A stretch of 64,000 nucleotides of DNA from the NCBI GenBank assembly GCA_018350325.1, contig JAEVLN010000060.1, positions 59,973-123,972 on the forward strand, read 5' to 3'. Position numbers and translations under genes: made by a program. The stretch comes from Globodera rostochiensis. Taxonomy: Eukaryota > Nematoda > Chromadorea > Rhabditida > Heteroderidae. Shown in pieces: positions 41,150 through 52,779 of this stretch. How positions within the stretch are numbered: position 1 is the first letter of the stretch; the number at the start of each line of letters is the position of its first letter. The notes below the pieces were generated by a model that saw only the letters and a program-made list of their open reading frames with translations, was not told where the DNA came from and searched no databases.

Positions 41150-41490
41150 TCTTCCGATCACCTTCACCTTCATCATCTTCATCTTTACCTTCATCATCTT
41201 CATCTTCACTTCATCATCTTCATCTTCATCATCTTTTTCTTCACCTTCATCATCTTCATCTTCATCATCTTCATCTTCACCTTCACCTTCATCATCTTCA
41301 TCTTCACCTTCATCATCTTCATCTTCATCATCTTCATCTTCACCTTTATCATCTTCATCTTCATCTTCACCTTCATCATCTTCATCTTCATCTTCACCTT
41401 CACCTTCATCATCTTCATCTTCACCTTCATCATCTTCATCTTCACCTTCATCATCTTCATCTTCATCTTCACCTTCATCATTTTCCACTT
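41150..41490. repeat. CATCTTCATCTTC/CACCTTCATCATC imperfect trinucleotide-like repeat
   Basis: About 340 bases built from TTCATC, TTCACC and ATCATC words. The minus strand reads as Asp/Glu-rich or Met/Lys-rich in different frames; this probably reflects the repeat rather than a translated domain. Confidence 0.9.
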
Positions 41491-41668
41491 TCGTTCCAAC
41501 TAAAGTCGTTGTGTGTGGGTCCACCCACATTGGTCTTACGTCCATGCCCAACGGTACAATTTGCACAATATAGTCCGCATTTGCACGGAGCCCGATTAGG
41601 TAATTCAATGGAACGCTTAAATGGAGAAGCCTGGTCATCCGGGAAACCTCACGGCAATGGATCCCTGA
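41491..41668 (-). pseudogene. Possible T-box-like exon fragment
   Basis: After an acceptor-like TTTCGTGTTCAG on the minus strand (about 41668), a frame reads CREVSRMTRLLHLSVPLNYL then IGLRANADYIVQIVPLGMD. The order Arg-hydrophobic, then (I/L)xGLxxxAxYIVxxxxP, recalls the N-terminal part of a T-box DNA-binding domain (GRRMFP...GLDPxAxYxLxMDFxP). I found no neighbouring exons with the rest of the domain; the frame runs into the repeat at 41490. It may be a gene remnant or chance resemblance. Confidence 0.25.
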
Positions 41669-41689
41669 ACACGAAAGAAACATTAATTT

Positions 41690-42144
41690 CTTTTTAATTT
41701 TTCAAAATGCCGGCCATTCTCGCCTTGCCTCCCTCGGCATTGCTTACAAATTAATTGATTATTGGATGGATTCATTTTCTTCCCATGTACATACTGATGG
41801 GCAGTTCATTCTGTTAATGGCCAAAATCCCACCATCGAAAGGCGTTTCTGTTGGTTAGTCCCTCCCACGGCCTCCCCCCCCCCCAAACTTCCGCGGCTTA
41901 ATTCATTCACGCCGTTATGGCAATTTTGAATTACTAATTCGTAACGATGTTAATAAAGTAAATAGCTAATAAGATAATTCGTTGCAATTCCAACGTCAGA
42001 GATTTGTTTTATCCCAAAAATGGATCAATTTTATCACTTCTTCAATACATTCACTAATTTCGGAGGTCATTTCTTGCAATTCATCCCTTTTAATTGCTTT
42101 TGACCCCCCCCCCCCCTTTCTCTGGCATTCATTCATTTCGTCTT

Positions 42145-42176
<32 letters not shown>

Positions 42177-44140
42177 CATTTTAATTAAAACGGCATTTGC
42201 ATAACAGGATAACTCTCTTCCTTCCTTTTTTCCTTTCCAAAAGGTTAAAAGACGTCCCTCGGGGGGGGGGGGGGGGGTCAATAATTCTTTGTCTTTCTGC
42301 GGCATCGTCCCCCCTCCTTCATCAATTAGACCATCATCGACATGACATAACCGTAAATTACTTTAGAATTTCCCCAACTCCCCCCCCCCCCAAATGATTT
42401 TTCGCTTATTAGTCGAGTGACAATTTAATAATACTTTCAAACTTATGAGAATTATATTGCCGTCGATTTCCCACATTTTTTGCTACTTTTTCCATTCGCA
42501 TGATTTGAGAAGGATATTTCCCCCCCCCCCCCCGGGCGAAAGGATATCATTCACTTCCCAACAATTTTATCGCCCATTTGGAGGGCGCGGGTTGACTGTT
42601 TAGGTCTAATGTCAATCGGTCGGGCGTCCGTCATCGAATACGACGCCTTCGGTTCAGTAGACCCGGCCACTTTATTATTATTTTTTTATTGCTTTTGCGC
42701 AGTCACTTCGTCGGATAACGGGCAAATGATAAATGCCATCTCTCAACAACAAAACTTCGTAATTACGCCGTAATTAGGCGGATACAAGCGCATATTCACT
42801 GGCTTCTCAACGTCCTCAAAAAAATAAATGTTTTCAACCCAGCCAATAAACCACGGCACAGTGCCGTCAATGATTCAATGGGAGGTCCATCCAAACTCAA
42901 TTTGGAGGGTTTGAAGGCTAAAGCCAATTTTGGGGGGGGGATTTTTCTGTTGCACTTTATGAATGCGGCGGCACTATTTGATTTTGTGTATTTCCTCCCT
43001 TCTCGACGCCTTTTTCTATTTCCCCTGAAGAATATGCATTTTCAAAGTGCGCAACAGCATTTGGGAGAATGATCGGGGCAAAACAACGCTTTTGGCACTT
43101 AATGAAAATTGAATTACCGACCGGCGGGCGCCCGACTGGCAATAGGCGGGCGATCCGGCTAAAGCCAGCCGACACCCGCTCGGACAAAAAATAAAAAAAA
43201 GCTGCCCGCCGAGTTCAAGGCGTTTTCCGAACCCTAAAAATTGTAGGAAATGAAAATGCCTTTCCTACCCACAAAAAGAGCAATTGGGTTAAGGCCAATC
43301 TTTGCTTTGCTCATGCTTTGAGACGACCATTAAAACACTCCGGTTTCTGTATTTGCCATTCACTGCGCACCAAAGTTCACTCAACGGCATTCTCCCATTA
43401 GTTTCCAATTTAATTCAGCACGTCACTTCCCTTTTTCAGTGTTAGGCTCTTAGCTCAGTTTAAGCCCCCCCCCCCCCCCCCCCCCCTCTCCCCTCCCATC
43501 TTCCCACTTACTTCCACAACCACTTTCACAAAAGTTTGTACATTTCCCGACAGATGCCCGAACTTTTTCGATTCTCAACCCAATCTAATGGCAGTGCCAA
43601 TGCCATGCTTCCGTTCAATAAGCAGAAATTAACTCGTGAACTCTGGTTGGTTTATGTTCCGATTAGAATATTTGCATTACACATTTTCAATGCCTGAAAG
43701 TGTGAAAAATGAATGAAATTATTAGGAACGCTTCCAAAGTGAAATTGGATATGAGGCGGCGGCTGCGAAGCAAATCCCTCGTAGTCTCTCAAATGCTTTT
43801 GCTGAGGTTGTCCCTTTCCCAAATAAAAGATCGATAAAATCTGATCACTGATCAGATATTAAAAGATAAAATGTTTTTGGTTTAGAACAATAATTTACAT
43901 TTACTGAAAAAATCCATTAACAAATTACACTTTGTCGCGCTTGTTTGAAATTGGGAAATGTTAAGATTAGGGGGGCGAATAACGCCGGATTGGAGCTAAT
44001 GCTTTAAGGCTTATCACATTCATCCGTCCATTATGTACATTTACCCCAAAAAATCCTTTCTGCATTCCTTCACTATTCGACAATAAAGGCAAAATTGTTG
44101 TAAATGGTGCGTTCAGCGATTTATTTCTTTTTATCCCGTC
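41690..44140. other. Intergenic, poly-C/poly-G runs, no confident gene
   Basis: Holds several long C runs (42147-42172, 43466-43486) and no multi-exon model with a recognised domain. A minor candidate at 43554, where an ATG directly follows CATTTCCCGACAG, is noted among the rejected items. Confidence 0.5.
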
Positions 44141-44147
44141 CAACCCT

Positions 44148-44245
44148 TCAATCCCCCCCCCCTAATTCATCACTCAAATCCCCCCCCCCCTAATTCATCA
44201 CTCAAATCCCCCCCCCGTCCCCAATTCATCACCCAAATTCCCCCG
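44148..44245 (+). repeat. 30-bp tandem repeat, three copies
   Basis: CTAATTCATCACTCAAATCC plus a C run, three copies with the last one diverged (CCAATTCATCACCCAAATTC). It lies about 160 bases before the GPCR start. Confidence 0.8.
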
Positions 44246-44403
44246 AGGGCGTTGTCTCTCCCCTCGGGCAACGTTGCTCCGTTTGCGCGTTTCTATTGCC
44301 CTCAGTTTGTGAAAAGTGCCGTGCCTTTAATTCCCCATTCGACATATGCTCCCCTGTACACTCTTCGGTCATCTTCTCCTCTATTCAGACGGCATCGGAC
44401 CCA

Positions 44404-46423
44404 ATGGCCGCCGACCCGGATGAGCTGCTCAGTCTGCTGCCAATGGACCAGTCGCCCGGCCCTCAGCTCCCGCTGCCCTTCCCCTTCCTCCTCATGGCCA
44501 ATGTCACCACCGCTCTGCCAGCCGAACCTCTGGACGAGTCCCATTTGTGGTCTGTCCACTCCACCTCAGAGCGTGAGTAGTAATCAGCAGAGGGGAATTT
44601 GGCGTAAATGATTTATTTACAATTTCTTCAAGTGGTGGAGATGCTCTACCAAATGTGCTTCTTTGCAATCGGAGCCCCGCTTAATGCCGTTGCCCTAAAG
44701 AACTTTTACAAGAAGTACCCGACCTTCTTTCTGTCGCTTCCCGGTTATTTTGCGTTTGTTCACTCAGGCGCACCAAAGGCCATTCGGGAGAAATGCGACT
44801 TATCCGGCTGTCCCGGCAACTGCTTATTGCCCATTTGATGGTGTTGTGCATTTATTGTCTCTGGAGAACTCACTGGATCTGGAACATTTACTGGACCCAA
44901 GGGAACGGACTCTGCAAAATGTACTCCTTCCTCTCCGCGCTGCCCTTCCACCTCTGGTCAAATATGGTAGCCGCAATTGCCATCGACATGCTGTACTGCA
45001 TAAGGTGAGCAATAGCCTAGCCTGATTAGACTGGTTAGGGTCATTAATTGGATTGCCTTCAAATTGGCACTGTCAGCAATTCCTTCCCACTCATTCAGAG
45101 TGCCATTGGGCAGCGTTCCGAACGGAAATCGTCGTGTCACTTGGCTAATCGGATTGGCTTGGCTGTTGGCCATTCTTTGCGCTCTTCCGATGACCGTCTT
45201 CCGAGGCACTCGGCCAATTCCGCACACGCCCTTCGTCCAGTGCTACCATCTGAAGGGGTTCAGCGCCAGTCAAACCATGGTGTAAGTGCTCGTTTTGTCC
45301 GGTCTTGGGGTGGGTGACCGAGTTGATGATGCCTTTGATTAGTAATTTCGGATACCCAGGTCCTTTTTATGTAAAGAATTTAATTGATTGCTTTAAATAG
45401 TTTAAATTATGGTTCCATAAGCTAAACTTGGGCAAGTAAACCAATGAAATTTGATTCTTCTGTAATGAAAACTCCTGTTTAGTTTCCACTTCTTCCACGT
45501 GGTCACCACCTTCTACATTCCCTTAGCTGTCATTTTGTTCTGTTACGTCTCCATCGGCTTGTCCCTTCGTCATCAGGGCGCCTCTCTGCGCCAGTCCAAC
45601 TGTTTGGCCAATACCGACCAGCACAAAAGGCTTCAGCAAAATACCAAACTGCGCTTTCTTAAAGCGACCGCCGCAATTGTTTGTGCTTTTGTGCTGAGCT
45701 GGTTGCCCTACCAGGTCATTTCCGTTTATTCAATGCCCAAAAAAGCGAATTTTTATTAGGTGATGGCTTTGCTTCGGGTCGTCTGCGAGCCGGACTCAAA
45801 ATGCGAACAAATAGCCTCAAACTTCAACTGGCTCCAGTCCATACTGTTGGCCAGGTAATTGGCGATTGTCACAAAAGTCACCAAAATGAAAATGAATTTC
45901 TCCAGCACTTGCATAAACCCCTTTCTCTACCGCTTCGGCATTTTCAAAAGTCGCGGTGACTGTCGAAAGCGGACAACGACCGCTTGCCTCGGCAACGGGA
46001 GTTTGGCATTCGGAGATAGTGGCGGCGCCCTCCCAAAAGGGGCGACATTAATACGACAAATGAGCAGAAGCGATCACTGTTCCTCTATGAATTATCAGCT
46101 GAGTTTGCGCTCCAATCGCAGCATGGTTCTCAACAAAAGGTGACCATGAAATGTACCAAAAACGCACCCAAGAAAGCAACAATTTTGTCCTCAGGCGAAA
46201 TGGCGACTCCTTCTCTCCCCCCTCCTCCCCCCTATCCAATGCTTCCGCTTCGGGTCCAATTCTTCGTAAATGCCACAGCGGTTCCGTAAGCTCCAATGCG
46301 AAAACGAAGAATGCCGTGTACCGAACTCATCAGGAAAGGAGCAACCCAAAGGGAACTTCAATACCAAATGGAATTTATCAGAAGTTGGAAGAGGGACAAA
46401 AGGGATGGGCACAGCCTCTCTGA
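44404..46423 (+). CDS. Class A GPCR (GnRH/AKH-receptor-like tentative), 8 exons
   Basis: Seven-transmembrane peptide-type receptor. Exons 44404-44572, 44633-44714, 44768-45004, 45099-45281, 45483-45714, 45760-45854, 45906-46139, 46195-46423 keep phase and give 486 residues. The N-terminus has an N-glycosylation site (NVT). TM1 is LVEMLYQMCFFAIGAPLNAV (the usual GN is GAPLN). TM3 is reached through GLCKMYSFLSALPFHLWSNM and ends with AIDMLYCIR, so the DRY motif is Asp-Met-Leu. TM6 is AIVCAFVLSWLPYQVM; TM7 ends in STCINPFLYRFG, a normal NPxxY. The cytoplasmic tail is long and Ser-rich. The WSN..A.AIDM stretch resembles the nematode-expanded GnRH/AKH-like receptors from memory; that subgroup is tentative. 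An acceptor CTCTATTCAG lies at 44382-44391, before the ATG. Confidence 0.8.
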
Positions 46424-46877
46424 CTGACACTGATCAGCCTGAAGAACGCCCTATTTACTTCACTTTAAATGATTGTGATGATCTCGTCCACATTATTAAC
46501 CATTTCTAAATTGTGTAAAATACTTACAAATTAGGCCATTTTGGGAGAGGCTTATTGACAGCCAAATTTTAAGCTTATAAGTCTTCACACCCAATCAAGC
46601 CGAGTCAAAAGTCTCAAATTCGAATATTCTTATTTGATTGATACGTTTATCATATTTCGTCGCTTTCCTTTTATACTTCCGTCAATTTACCCCTTTTAAT
46701 TGACAAACAAATATTTGCGAAAAGGAAGTAAAGAATAGAATAAAGGAACAAACTTCCATCAGTCCTATTTGGCAGAATATGTAAAGACCTGCGCATTCAC
46801 TTTGGTCCTTCTTTACTTTGATCCCCATCCCATCAACTTGTTCCTCCCAACTTCCCATTATCCCTTCAGCACTCAAA

Positions 46878-46975
46878 TGGAGCAACAGTTTTCCGCCAGT
46901 TTCGGTGTTTGCGCTGTGCGATCCTCCCAAATGCCCTCCTCCCAAATGCCCTCCTCCAAAATGCCCTCCTCCTAA
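46878..46975 (+). other. Upstream open reading frame ending in TAA-ATG at the transporter start
   Basis: The first ATG after the acceptor-like TTATCCCTTCAG (ends 46870) opens a 32-codon frame, MEQQFSASFGVCAVRSSQ then pentapeptide repeats. It meets TAA at 46973, and the next base begins an ATG in the same frame (46976). It is either a regulatory upstream frame or the old N-terminus cut off by a nonsense change. Confidence 0.55.
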
Positions 46976-47118
46976 ATGCCCTCCTCCCAAATGCCCTCCC
47001 CCCAAATGCCCTCCTCCAAAATGCCCTCCTCCAAAATGCCCTCCTCCAAAATGCCCTCCTCCAAAATGCCCTCCTCCCAAATGCCCTCCTCCAAAATGCC
47101 CTCCTCCAAAATGCCCTC
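46927..47118 (+). repeat. 15-bp coding minisatellite, 13 copies, each with an ATG
   Basis: The unit (C/A/T)AAATGCCCTCCTCC is repeated 13 times with few changes. The first base alternates between C (Gln), A (Lys) and, once, T (stop). Read in the transporter frame it encodes (Q/K)MPSS, with one unit giving MPSP. The array ends directly before the first membrane segment of the sugar transporter. Confidence 0.95.
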
Positions 47119-49411
47119 CTTGCGCCTTTTGATGGTCGCCCTTTTGGTCGGACTCACTGGCTCCTTCCACTTCGGCATCCAAATTACCATCACAAATCCA
47201 TCCCAGCAAACTTTCCTCCAATTCCTCAACTCATCACTGCGAACAAATTATGAGAAGAAAATGGACACAAAGCAGTTGGAGGTACGGTAATTGAATGGAA
47301 GACCGACCAGATTGCACAAAATTTGTCGAGAAAATCTGGTTAATCTCGACAATAAACCCCGAGGGGTCGTCACTCATTTCCTTTCGAATCCCCTCCCCCA
47401 TAAGAACCTTTGGAGTCTGATCGTGGCAATGCTCTTTTTCGGCGCCATCTTTGGCTCGCTTTTGATCCGTCCATTGGCAGATCGGCTGGGACGTCTGCGA
47501 GTTTTAATTGTGGGCAATTTATTTGGCGCTTTTGGCCTTTTCATCGGCGCGCTCTCATATTTTGTATAAATTGCCTAATTTGCCAAAAAAAAAAATAAAA
47601 TTTTAGCTGAACAGATTCGAACTTTTTTTCCTTGCGCGTTTTGGCATTGGGTTTTCATTGGCATTATGTCTTGGACTGGCAGGCATTTTTTTGGCAGAAT
47701 GCAGGTGTTGCCGCTGTTCCATTGGACTGCCGTGCCGGTCCGAAGCCCCCCCCCCCCCCCCCCATTAACCCAAAAATGTTATTTCGATTCCCACCGCAGC
47801 CAAAAACAGCCTTTTAATTCCCACCTGTGTTCGAACGGAGGCCTAAGCCTAAAGACTTCACCCCAATCGTTGTTTGGCTAATTTGGGCGTTGTGGGCTTT
47901 GGACCGGAGGCGGTTTAAAATTTTATTTGAAAGTTTCCAAAGTCCAAAAGGTTGTCGTGGCTCTGTCTCAATGAGCACTGGGGCTTTGCTTCAGCTTGGC
48001 ACAGTTTTTGGCTCTTTGATGGCCATTCCGACTGTGCTGGGCTCCTCCAGCCGTTGGTGGGCAATGTTCACAATCGAAGGAATCCAACTTTTTGTCACTA
48101 CGATACTTTTGGCACTTTTCGCGAAAGAAAGTCCAAGGTTTGTAGATTTTTAGAAGAGAAAAAGGTAAAAAAGCCAAAATTTGAGTTTCCTTTTGCTTCG
48201 GGGCAAAGAAACATTTGCCCGTCGATCTTTGGCATTTTATCACAATTGCCCTGACGATACATTAGACGAGCGAATGAAAGAATTCAGCAGCGACACTCTC
48301 CGGAGTGTGCGGCAACGTTCCGTTGGACTTTTTCAGTTGGCAAAGCAACGAGGCGCCAATCGAAAGGGCACTTTTTAAGTTTTTTTTGATTAATTCCAAA
48401 AAATGATTTTTTGAATTTCTCTTTCAGTATCGGCAGCGTTGTTTCACTTTCCATGGCATTCAGCGGAATTGCCGGTCAATTTGGGCATAACGGTCGGTGC
48501 ATTTCCCTTTGGTTTAGTTATTAATGCTTTTGCTGTGGAGCTTTTCCGTGCGACGGGAATCTCTGAGTATTGGTCTTCCATCGACAATGTTGGCCTTGCC
48601 CTGCTAAGTTTGGTAATGAATGAATGAATAAATGCCTTCCTTGACTAATTGTTCTAAATTCCGATTGTTGGTTGCTAATATTGCTTCCGCCTTGCTTGTT
48701 GACCGTTTTGGACGGCGCCGTCTTCTCCTCGTCACACTGACAGTCATTCTGGTGATGAACGTCGCCATCAGCGGATTGATGCACGCCTATGCACAGACTC
48801 GAGTCAGGGGAAACCCCTCGGGGGGGGGGGTGGCTTTTATATATTTCTTCGATCAGCTGAACTGGCTTGGCCTTTGTCTGAGTTTGGCTATTTCGTTGTT
48901 TGTCATCGCTTTCGCATTTGGGCCTGGCCCAATTTGCTACTTTTTGTCGGCCGAACTCGTCGAACAAAATGCACGTTCGGCCGCTCAAGGATGGGCCAAT
49001 CTCTGCCAAATGATCGGGTTTAAATCTTCATACCCCACAAATGCATCAAATCATTTTAAAACTATTCTAATCAGCCGTACACTTCTGCTCGTAATTTTCC
49101 TCCCTCTGCGAGGTTCGATTGGTGCCGGATTTGCCTACTTCTCTCTATTTGTTCCGGTCAGTCGCTCCTTGGCACAATGCCCCAACCCCCACATTTAGCC
49201 CGTTTTGGTCGCTCTCATCTTTTTATTCTTTTATTTGCCGGAAACAAAAAACCGCGACTTTGACGAAGTGCGCCGAGGCAAGTGCCAATTGCCCCGTTCT
49301 CCACTGAAGTTGAACAAAGCGGCGGTGTTCTTCAACAAAGGTTCGGCCGGTCCAAAGGTTGGCTGGACGAATATTGTGGTCAACGAAGGAAAAGAGGGCG
49401 ACGGCAAATGA
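46976..49411 (+). CDS. SLC2/GLUT-type facilitative sugar transporter (MFS), about 10 exons
   Basis: Plasma-membrane sugar carrier. Start at one of ten ATGs from 46976 on; the first after the in-frame TAA is used here. TM1 is LRLLMVALLVGLTGSFHFGI. The loop 2-3 motif PLADRLGRLRVLIVGN matches the GLUT GRR signature. The TM4-5 region is LARFGIGFSLALC...ECSPKGCRG, and ESPRF follows TM6. TM7 has SGIAVINAFAVELFRATGIS (the SGIN-like site, joined across a 43-base intron 48475-48517). The second half has VDRFGRRRLLLVT, and TM12 ends FYLPETKNRDF, the PETK tag of the family. The stop is at 49411. Oddities: the start-codon ladder, and the junction 48612/48671, where no AG acceptor exists. A frame break near 48375-48428 (a stop before the intron) also needs checking. 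The substrate is not deducible. Confidence 0.8.
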
Positions 49412-50985
49412 ATAAACGCAAACATTTACAAAACAGGACGATTTACCTTTCAACTTTGGTTGTTCAACAATGGCATATAACCTGCGGGTGTCAAAAAGCA
49501 GTAAAACCGTTAACCGGGGGGTTAAAACTTGAAAATTTTCATTGTGTCCAAAATTTGGTGCAATCCATGGACGGAAAAAAAGTTAAATAATATTTGAACG
49601 AATGTTTTTATTAATAAATTTTTTGCGTTTTGTTATTGAAAAAAAGAAGATTCACAATTTTTCAGCAGAGCTCACTAAATGTCTATAATATTGAGCCAAA
49701 TATTTATTATTTAGCTCACTAAAATTTGTATTAATACCAACCGCTCGATAACCGTTCAAAATCATACGCCGGAAGCGTTATCCGGCTGTCGAGAAGCCGG
49801 CTGTCCGTCTCCATTACGACCTTTTCTCTCTGTCCCGGCTGTGTGGTCGCATCTTCCCACAAATAATTAAAAATAACGCCGCCGCCGGAGACAGACAGAC
49901 GGACGGATTCAGCTGGCAAATTTGTGAGAATAGCGAATGGAAGCATTGGGCAAAGCTTTGGGCCGCGTTTTCCGGCAAACGATAAGCTCATCGAAGCAAA
50001 GGGCGCAATTAATCCCCAAATTAATCCCCCCCCCCCCCGAAACTCCTTACAAATTAGGTATTACCTTCTTATTAATGATTAAATGAACTCTTGACCCGAT
50101 GAACACAGAATAATTAATAGGCTCTTTCTGGAAGTTATGATCTGTTGGACTTGCTTGTCCTTTACATTGTTCCTTCCTTTCAATTACCGTACCCACCCCA
50201 AATTGATGGCATTTGGAGACGGGGGGGGGAGGCCACCCGGAGGAAAAAGGGCCTTCACAATTGCCAATGCAATGGCCGCTCATTTTAGGCAAAAGGGGCC
50301 ACAAGGCCAATTTGCATGTTTGAGCCTTTTGAGGAGGGAAAGGGCTTTTGGCTAAGTGTTTTCGCTTTATATTCATTCATTCAGCACCTGCTGCCGTGCC
50401 GAAGACTGAAGAACGGACGGATTTGGAGATTGGACCTTTGAATTTGGGCTTTGCGAAATGTCTTCTTGTACTCTTCCAAATTCAAAATGCCGGTCTCTTC
50501 CATTGGCAACTTCTTATTTCTGTTAGTCGAAAATGCCATCTCAAATGAAAGGAGGGAAAGCGAAGGTTCCGAGAAGCCGCGGTAATAACATCACCGGGGG
50601 GGGGGGGGGGGCTAAAGAACGTCGTATCGCCGTGGGCCCCAATTTTCATTAAAGAGCATGCGGAACACCTTAAACATTACAGAAGCTTTTAAAGGGCACA
50701 GAATGAGAAAAGTGCGGCATTACATATTTATTAAAGTCTTTATAGTCAGTCCTTTATTCAAAAAACTAATTTGTAACTTTACGAATTTGGTTAAAGCCGT
50801 TAAAAACTCGCTGATTTCCATCAAAACTCACAAAAACAAATTTTCTCTCATAAAAAGGTTTTGCCGCGAAATGGCGGCCATTCATTCAGAAGAAACAGGG
50901 AATGAATGTGTCGTCGTCGTCCATCTGCCGCCAATTAATTCACTTTAACATTAGTTTTAGCTCATTATGAGCTTTATCCCCCCCC
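49412..50985. other. Intergenic, no supported gene
   Basis: Short open frames (for example 50658-50948 plus) have neither splice support nor a recognised domain. Poly-C at 50027 and poly-G at 50597. Confidence 0.5.
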
Positions 50986-51136
50986 CCCCCCCCCCCCCGA
51001 TGGCTTATTCCTCTCCCCGAAAGGGGGAGGGGGCATTCTTTTATTGAAATATCCCCCCCCCCCCCCGATGGCTTATTCCTTTCCCCGAAAGGGGGGGGGG
51101 GCGGCATTCTTTTATTGAAATATCCCCCCCCCCCCC
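50986..51136. repeat. 65-bp minisatellite, left part of an interrupted array
   Basis: The unit GATGGCTTATTCCTCTCCCC then GAAAGGGGGAGGGGGCATTC, TTTTATTGAAATAT and a C run occurs about twice here. It continues at 52578 after a 1.4-kb insertion. Confidence 0.9.
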
Positions 51137-52577
51137 CGGGGCCGTAGTAAAAGAAGGTGGTTATTTAACCCGGTCATTTAACCATGGTCGTTTGACGTGG
51201 TCAAACAACCGCAAACTATGCGAAATATAGTAGTAAAAGAAGCTGGTCAAATAACGGAGGGAGCAACCATCAACCACCGTCATTTAACCTCGAACTATGT
51301 TCTTTTACTACAAGGTTAAATAACCACCAGCATTATTATTTATTGCAAAGTTTTATTATGGACCAAAGAGCTAACAAAGTTTTATAATAACTGAAATGTT
51401 TGCAAACAATAATTGAAAGCTTAAACTCTGCACTTTTTCATAAGCTTTTTGATACAATATGTTTTTATTGCTGATATTCCCTTTCCAAAAACATTCTTCT
51501 ATCAATAAGATCATCAAAATAATTTTATTTTAATGGATGCTTTATTAGCTTAGTCAAGGTTCTCAGATCACCTTCGAGAAATATGGCAACCGGCTCCAAA
51601 AATACGGCATTTTTATAGCATTAACGGGGCAAAAATATGGCAACCAGCTCAAAAATATGGCATTTTTATGGCAATTTTTCTTAAGGAATTTTCAAAAAAA
51701 CAAACATTTTTTTTGGGGGGGGGGGTTGACGGTTCCGATAGGCGCCGCCGAGAAAATTTTGAATTTTTGACTCATTTGTTAAGGATTTGCAACCCAAATT
51801 GACATAATCAAGAAGCACTATTTTTCGGGAATCTTTTTTTCTCAAAAAATGAGAATTTTCACTAAGTCTAAAATATGGCAAGTTTGGAAATATGGCAATC
51901 CAAAATTATGGCATTTTCCATGAGGCGTTCTGAGAGCCTTGAGCTTGGTTAGCTAACATAAATCTAAATTAAAATATTTTATCATCATAATTAGAGAGCG
52001 GATTTTCAAGTTTTTACATGTTTTAGCCTTAATTTTTTCAGATTTTTTAACACATTATGGAATAAAATAAATCTGGAAATTTTTGAAAAAAATTTTTTTC
52101 TAAAAATTGTCTGCAAATGGGTTATTTGATGCAATGATCACGAATTCATCAATAGAAAATAAAAATTGAGAATTTAATGCGGGTTTTGAATCGGTTTTAT
52201 CTGAATTTAAGTAACAATTTTCAAAATTAAATTAAAAATATTTATGCTTAAAATTCGATATAAAATTTTATATCGCTTTGTAGAGGAGACTTTCTTCTAT
52301 CTAATAAAGTTTATTTGGTATTTTTATCTTTTTTATTGAATTTTCAACAAAATTTTAAAATATTTGCAACCATGGGTCGGGTCAGGGTATTTTAACCATG
52401 GTCTCTGGTTAAATAACCATCAACCTGCTTCTTTTACTATCTGTTGCCAAACCACCAACCATGGTGGTTGTATATCGTGGTTAAGTGACCATGAGCTCAT
52501 GGTTTCTCATTTACTACCGGTTAACCACCATGGTTATGGTTATATAACCATTACCACCTTCTTTTACTACGGCCCCC
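51137..52577. mobile_element. 1.4-kb non-autonomous DNA element with terminal inverted repeats
   Basis: The left end GGGGCCGTAGTAAAAGAAGG then TGGTTA is mirrored at the right by CCTTCTTTTACTACGGCCCC. Inner subterminal zones on both sides are packed with short palindromes and repeats of GGTTATTTAACC and AACCATGGT type. The core is AT-rich and contains a copy of the dispersed family seen at 20830. No open frame could encode a transposase. Flanks are the 65-bp minisatellite on both sides, showing insertion into that array. The target-site duplication cannot be read because both flanks are C runs. Confidence 0.85.
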
Positions 52578-52775
52578 GATGGCTTATTCCTCTCCCCGAA
52601 AGGGGGAGGGGGCATTCTTTTATTGAAATATCCCCCCCCCCCCCCCCCCGATGGCTTATTCCTCTCCCCGAAAGGGGGAGGGGGCATTCTTTTATTGAAA
52701 TATCCCCCCCCCCCCCCCCCCGATGGCTTATTCCTTTCCCCGAAAGGGGGGGGGGCGGCATTCTTTTATTGAAAA
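52578..52775. repeat. 65-bp minisatellite, right part of the interrupted array
   Basis: Three copies of the unit described at 50986, the last one with the same CCTTTCCCC and longer G-run variant as the last left copy. Confidence 0.9.
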
Positions 52776-52779
52776 AGGC

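Noticed and set aside
41144..41490. Asp/Glu-rich acidic domain on the minus strand
   Set aside because: Probably translation of the TTCATC/ATCATC repeat; the frame changes character (Met/Lys-rich) in the other frames and no exon follows.
43554..43850. Small two-exon gene starting MPELFRFSTQSNGSANAMLP directly after a CATTTCCCGACAG acceptor
   Set aside because: Only one weak intron joins it to a second exon, two alternative frames look equally likely there, and no family is recognised.
50658..50948. Plus-strand 96-codon frame before the 65-bp repeat
   Set aside because: No splice sites, no domain, AT-driven Lys/Ile/Phe composition.
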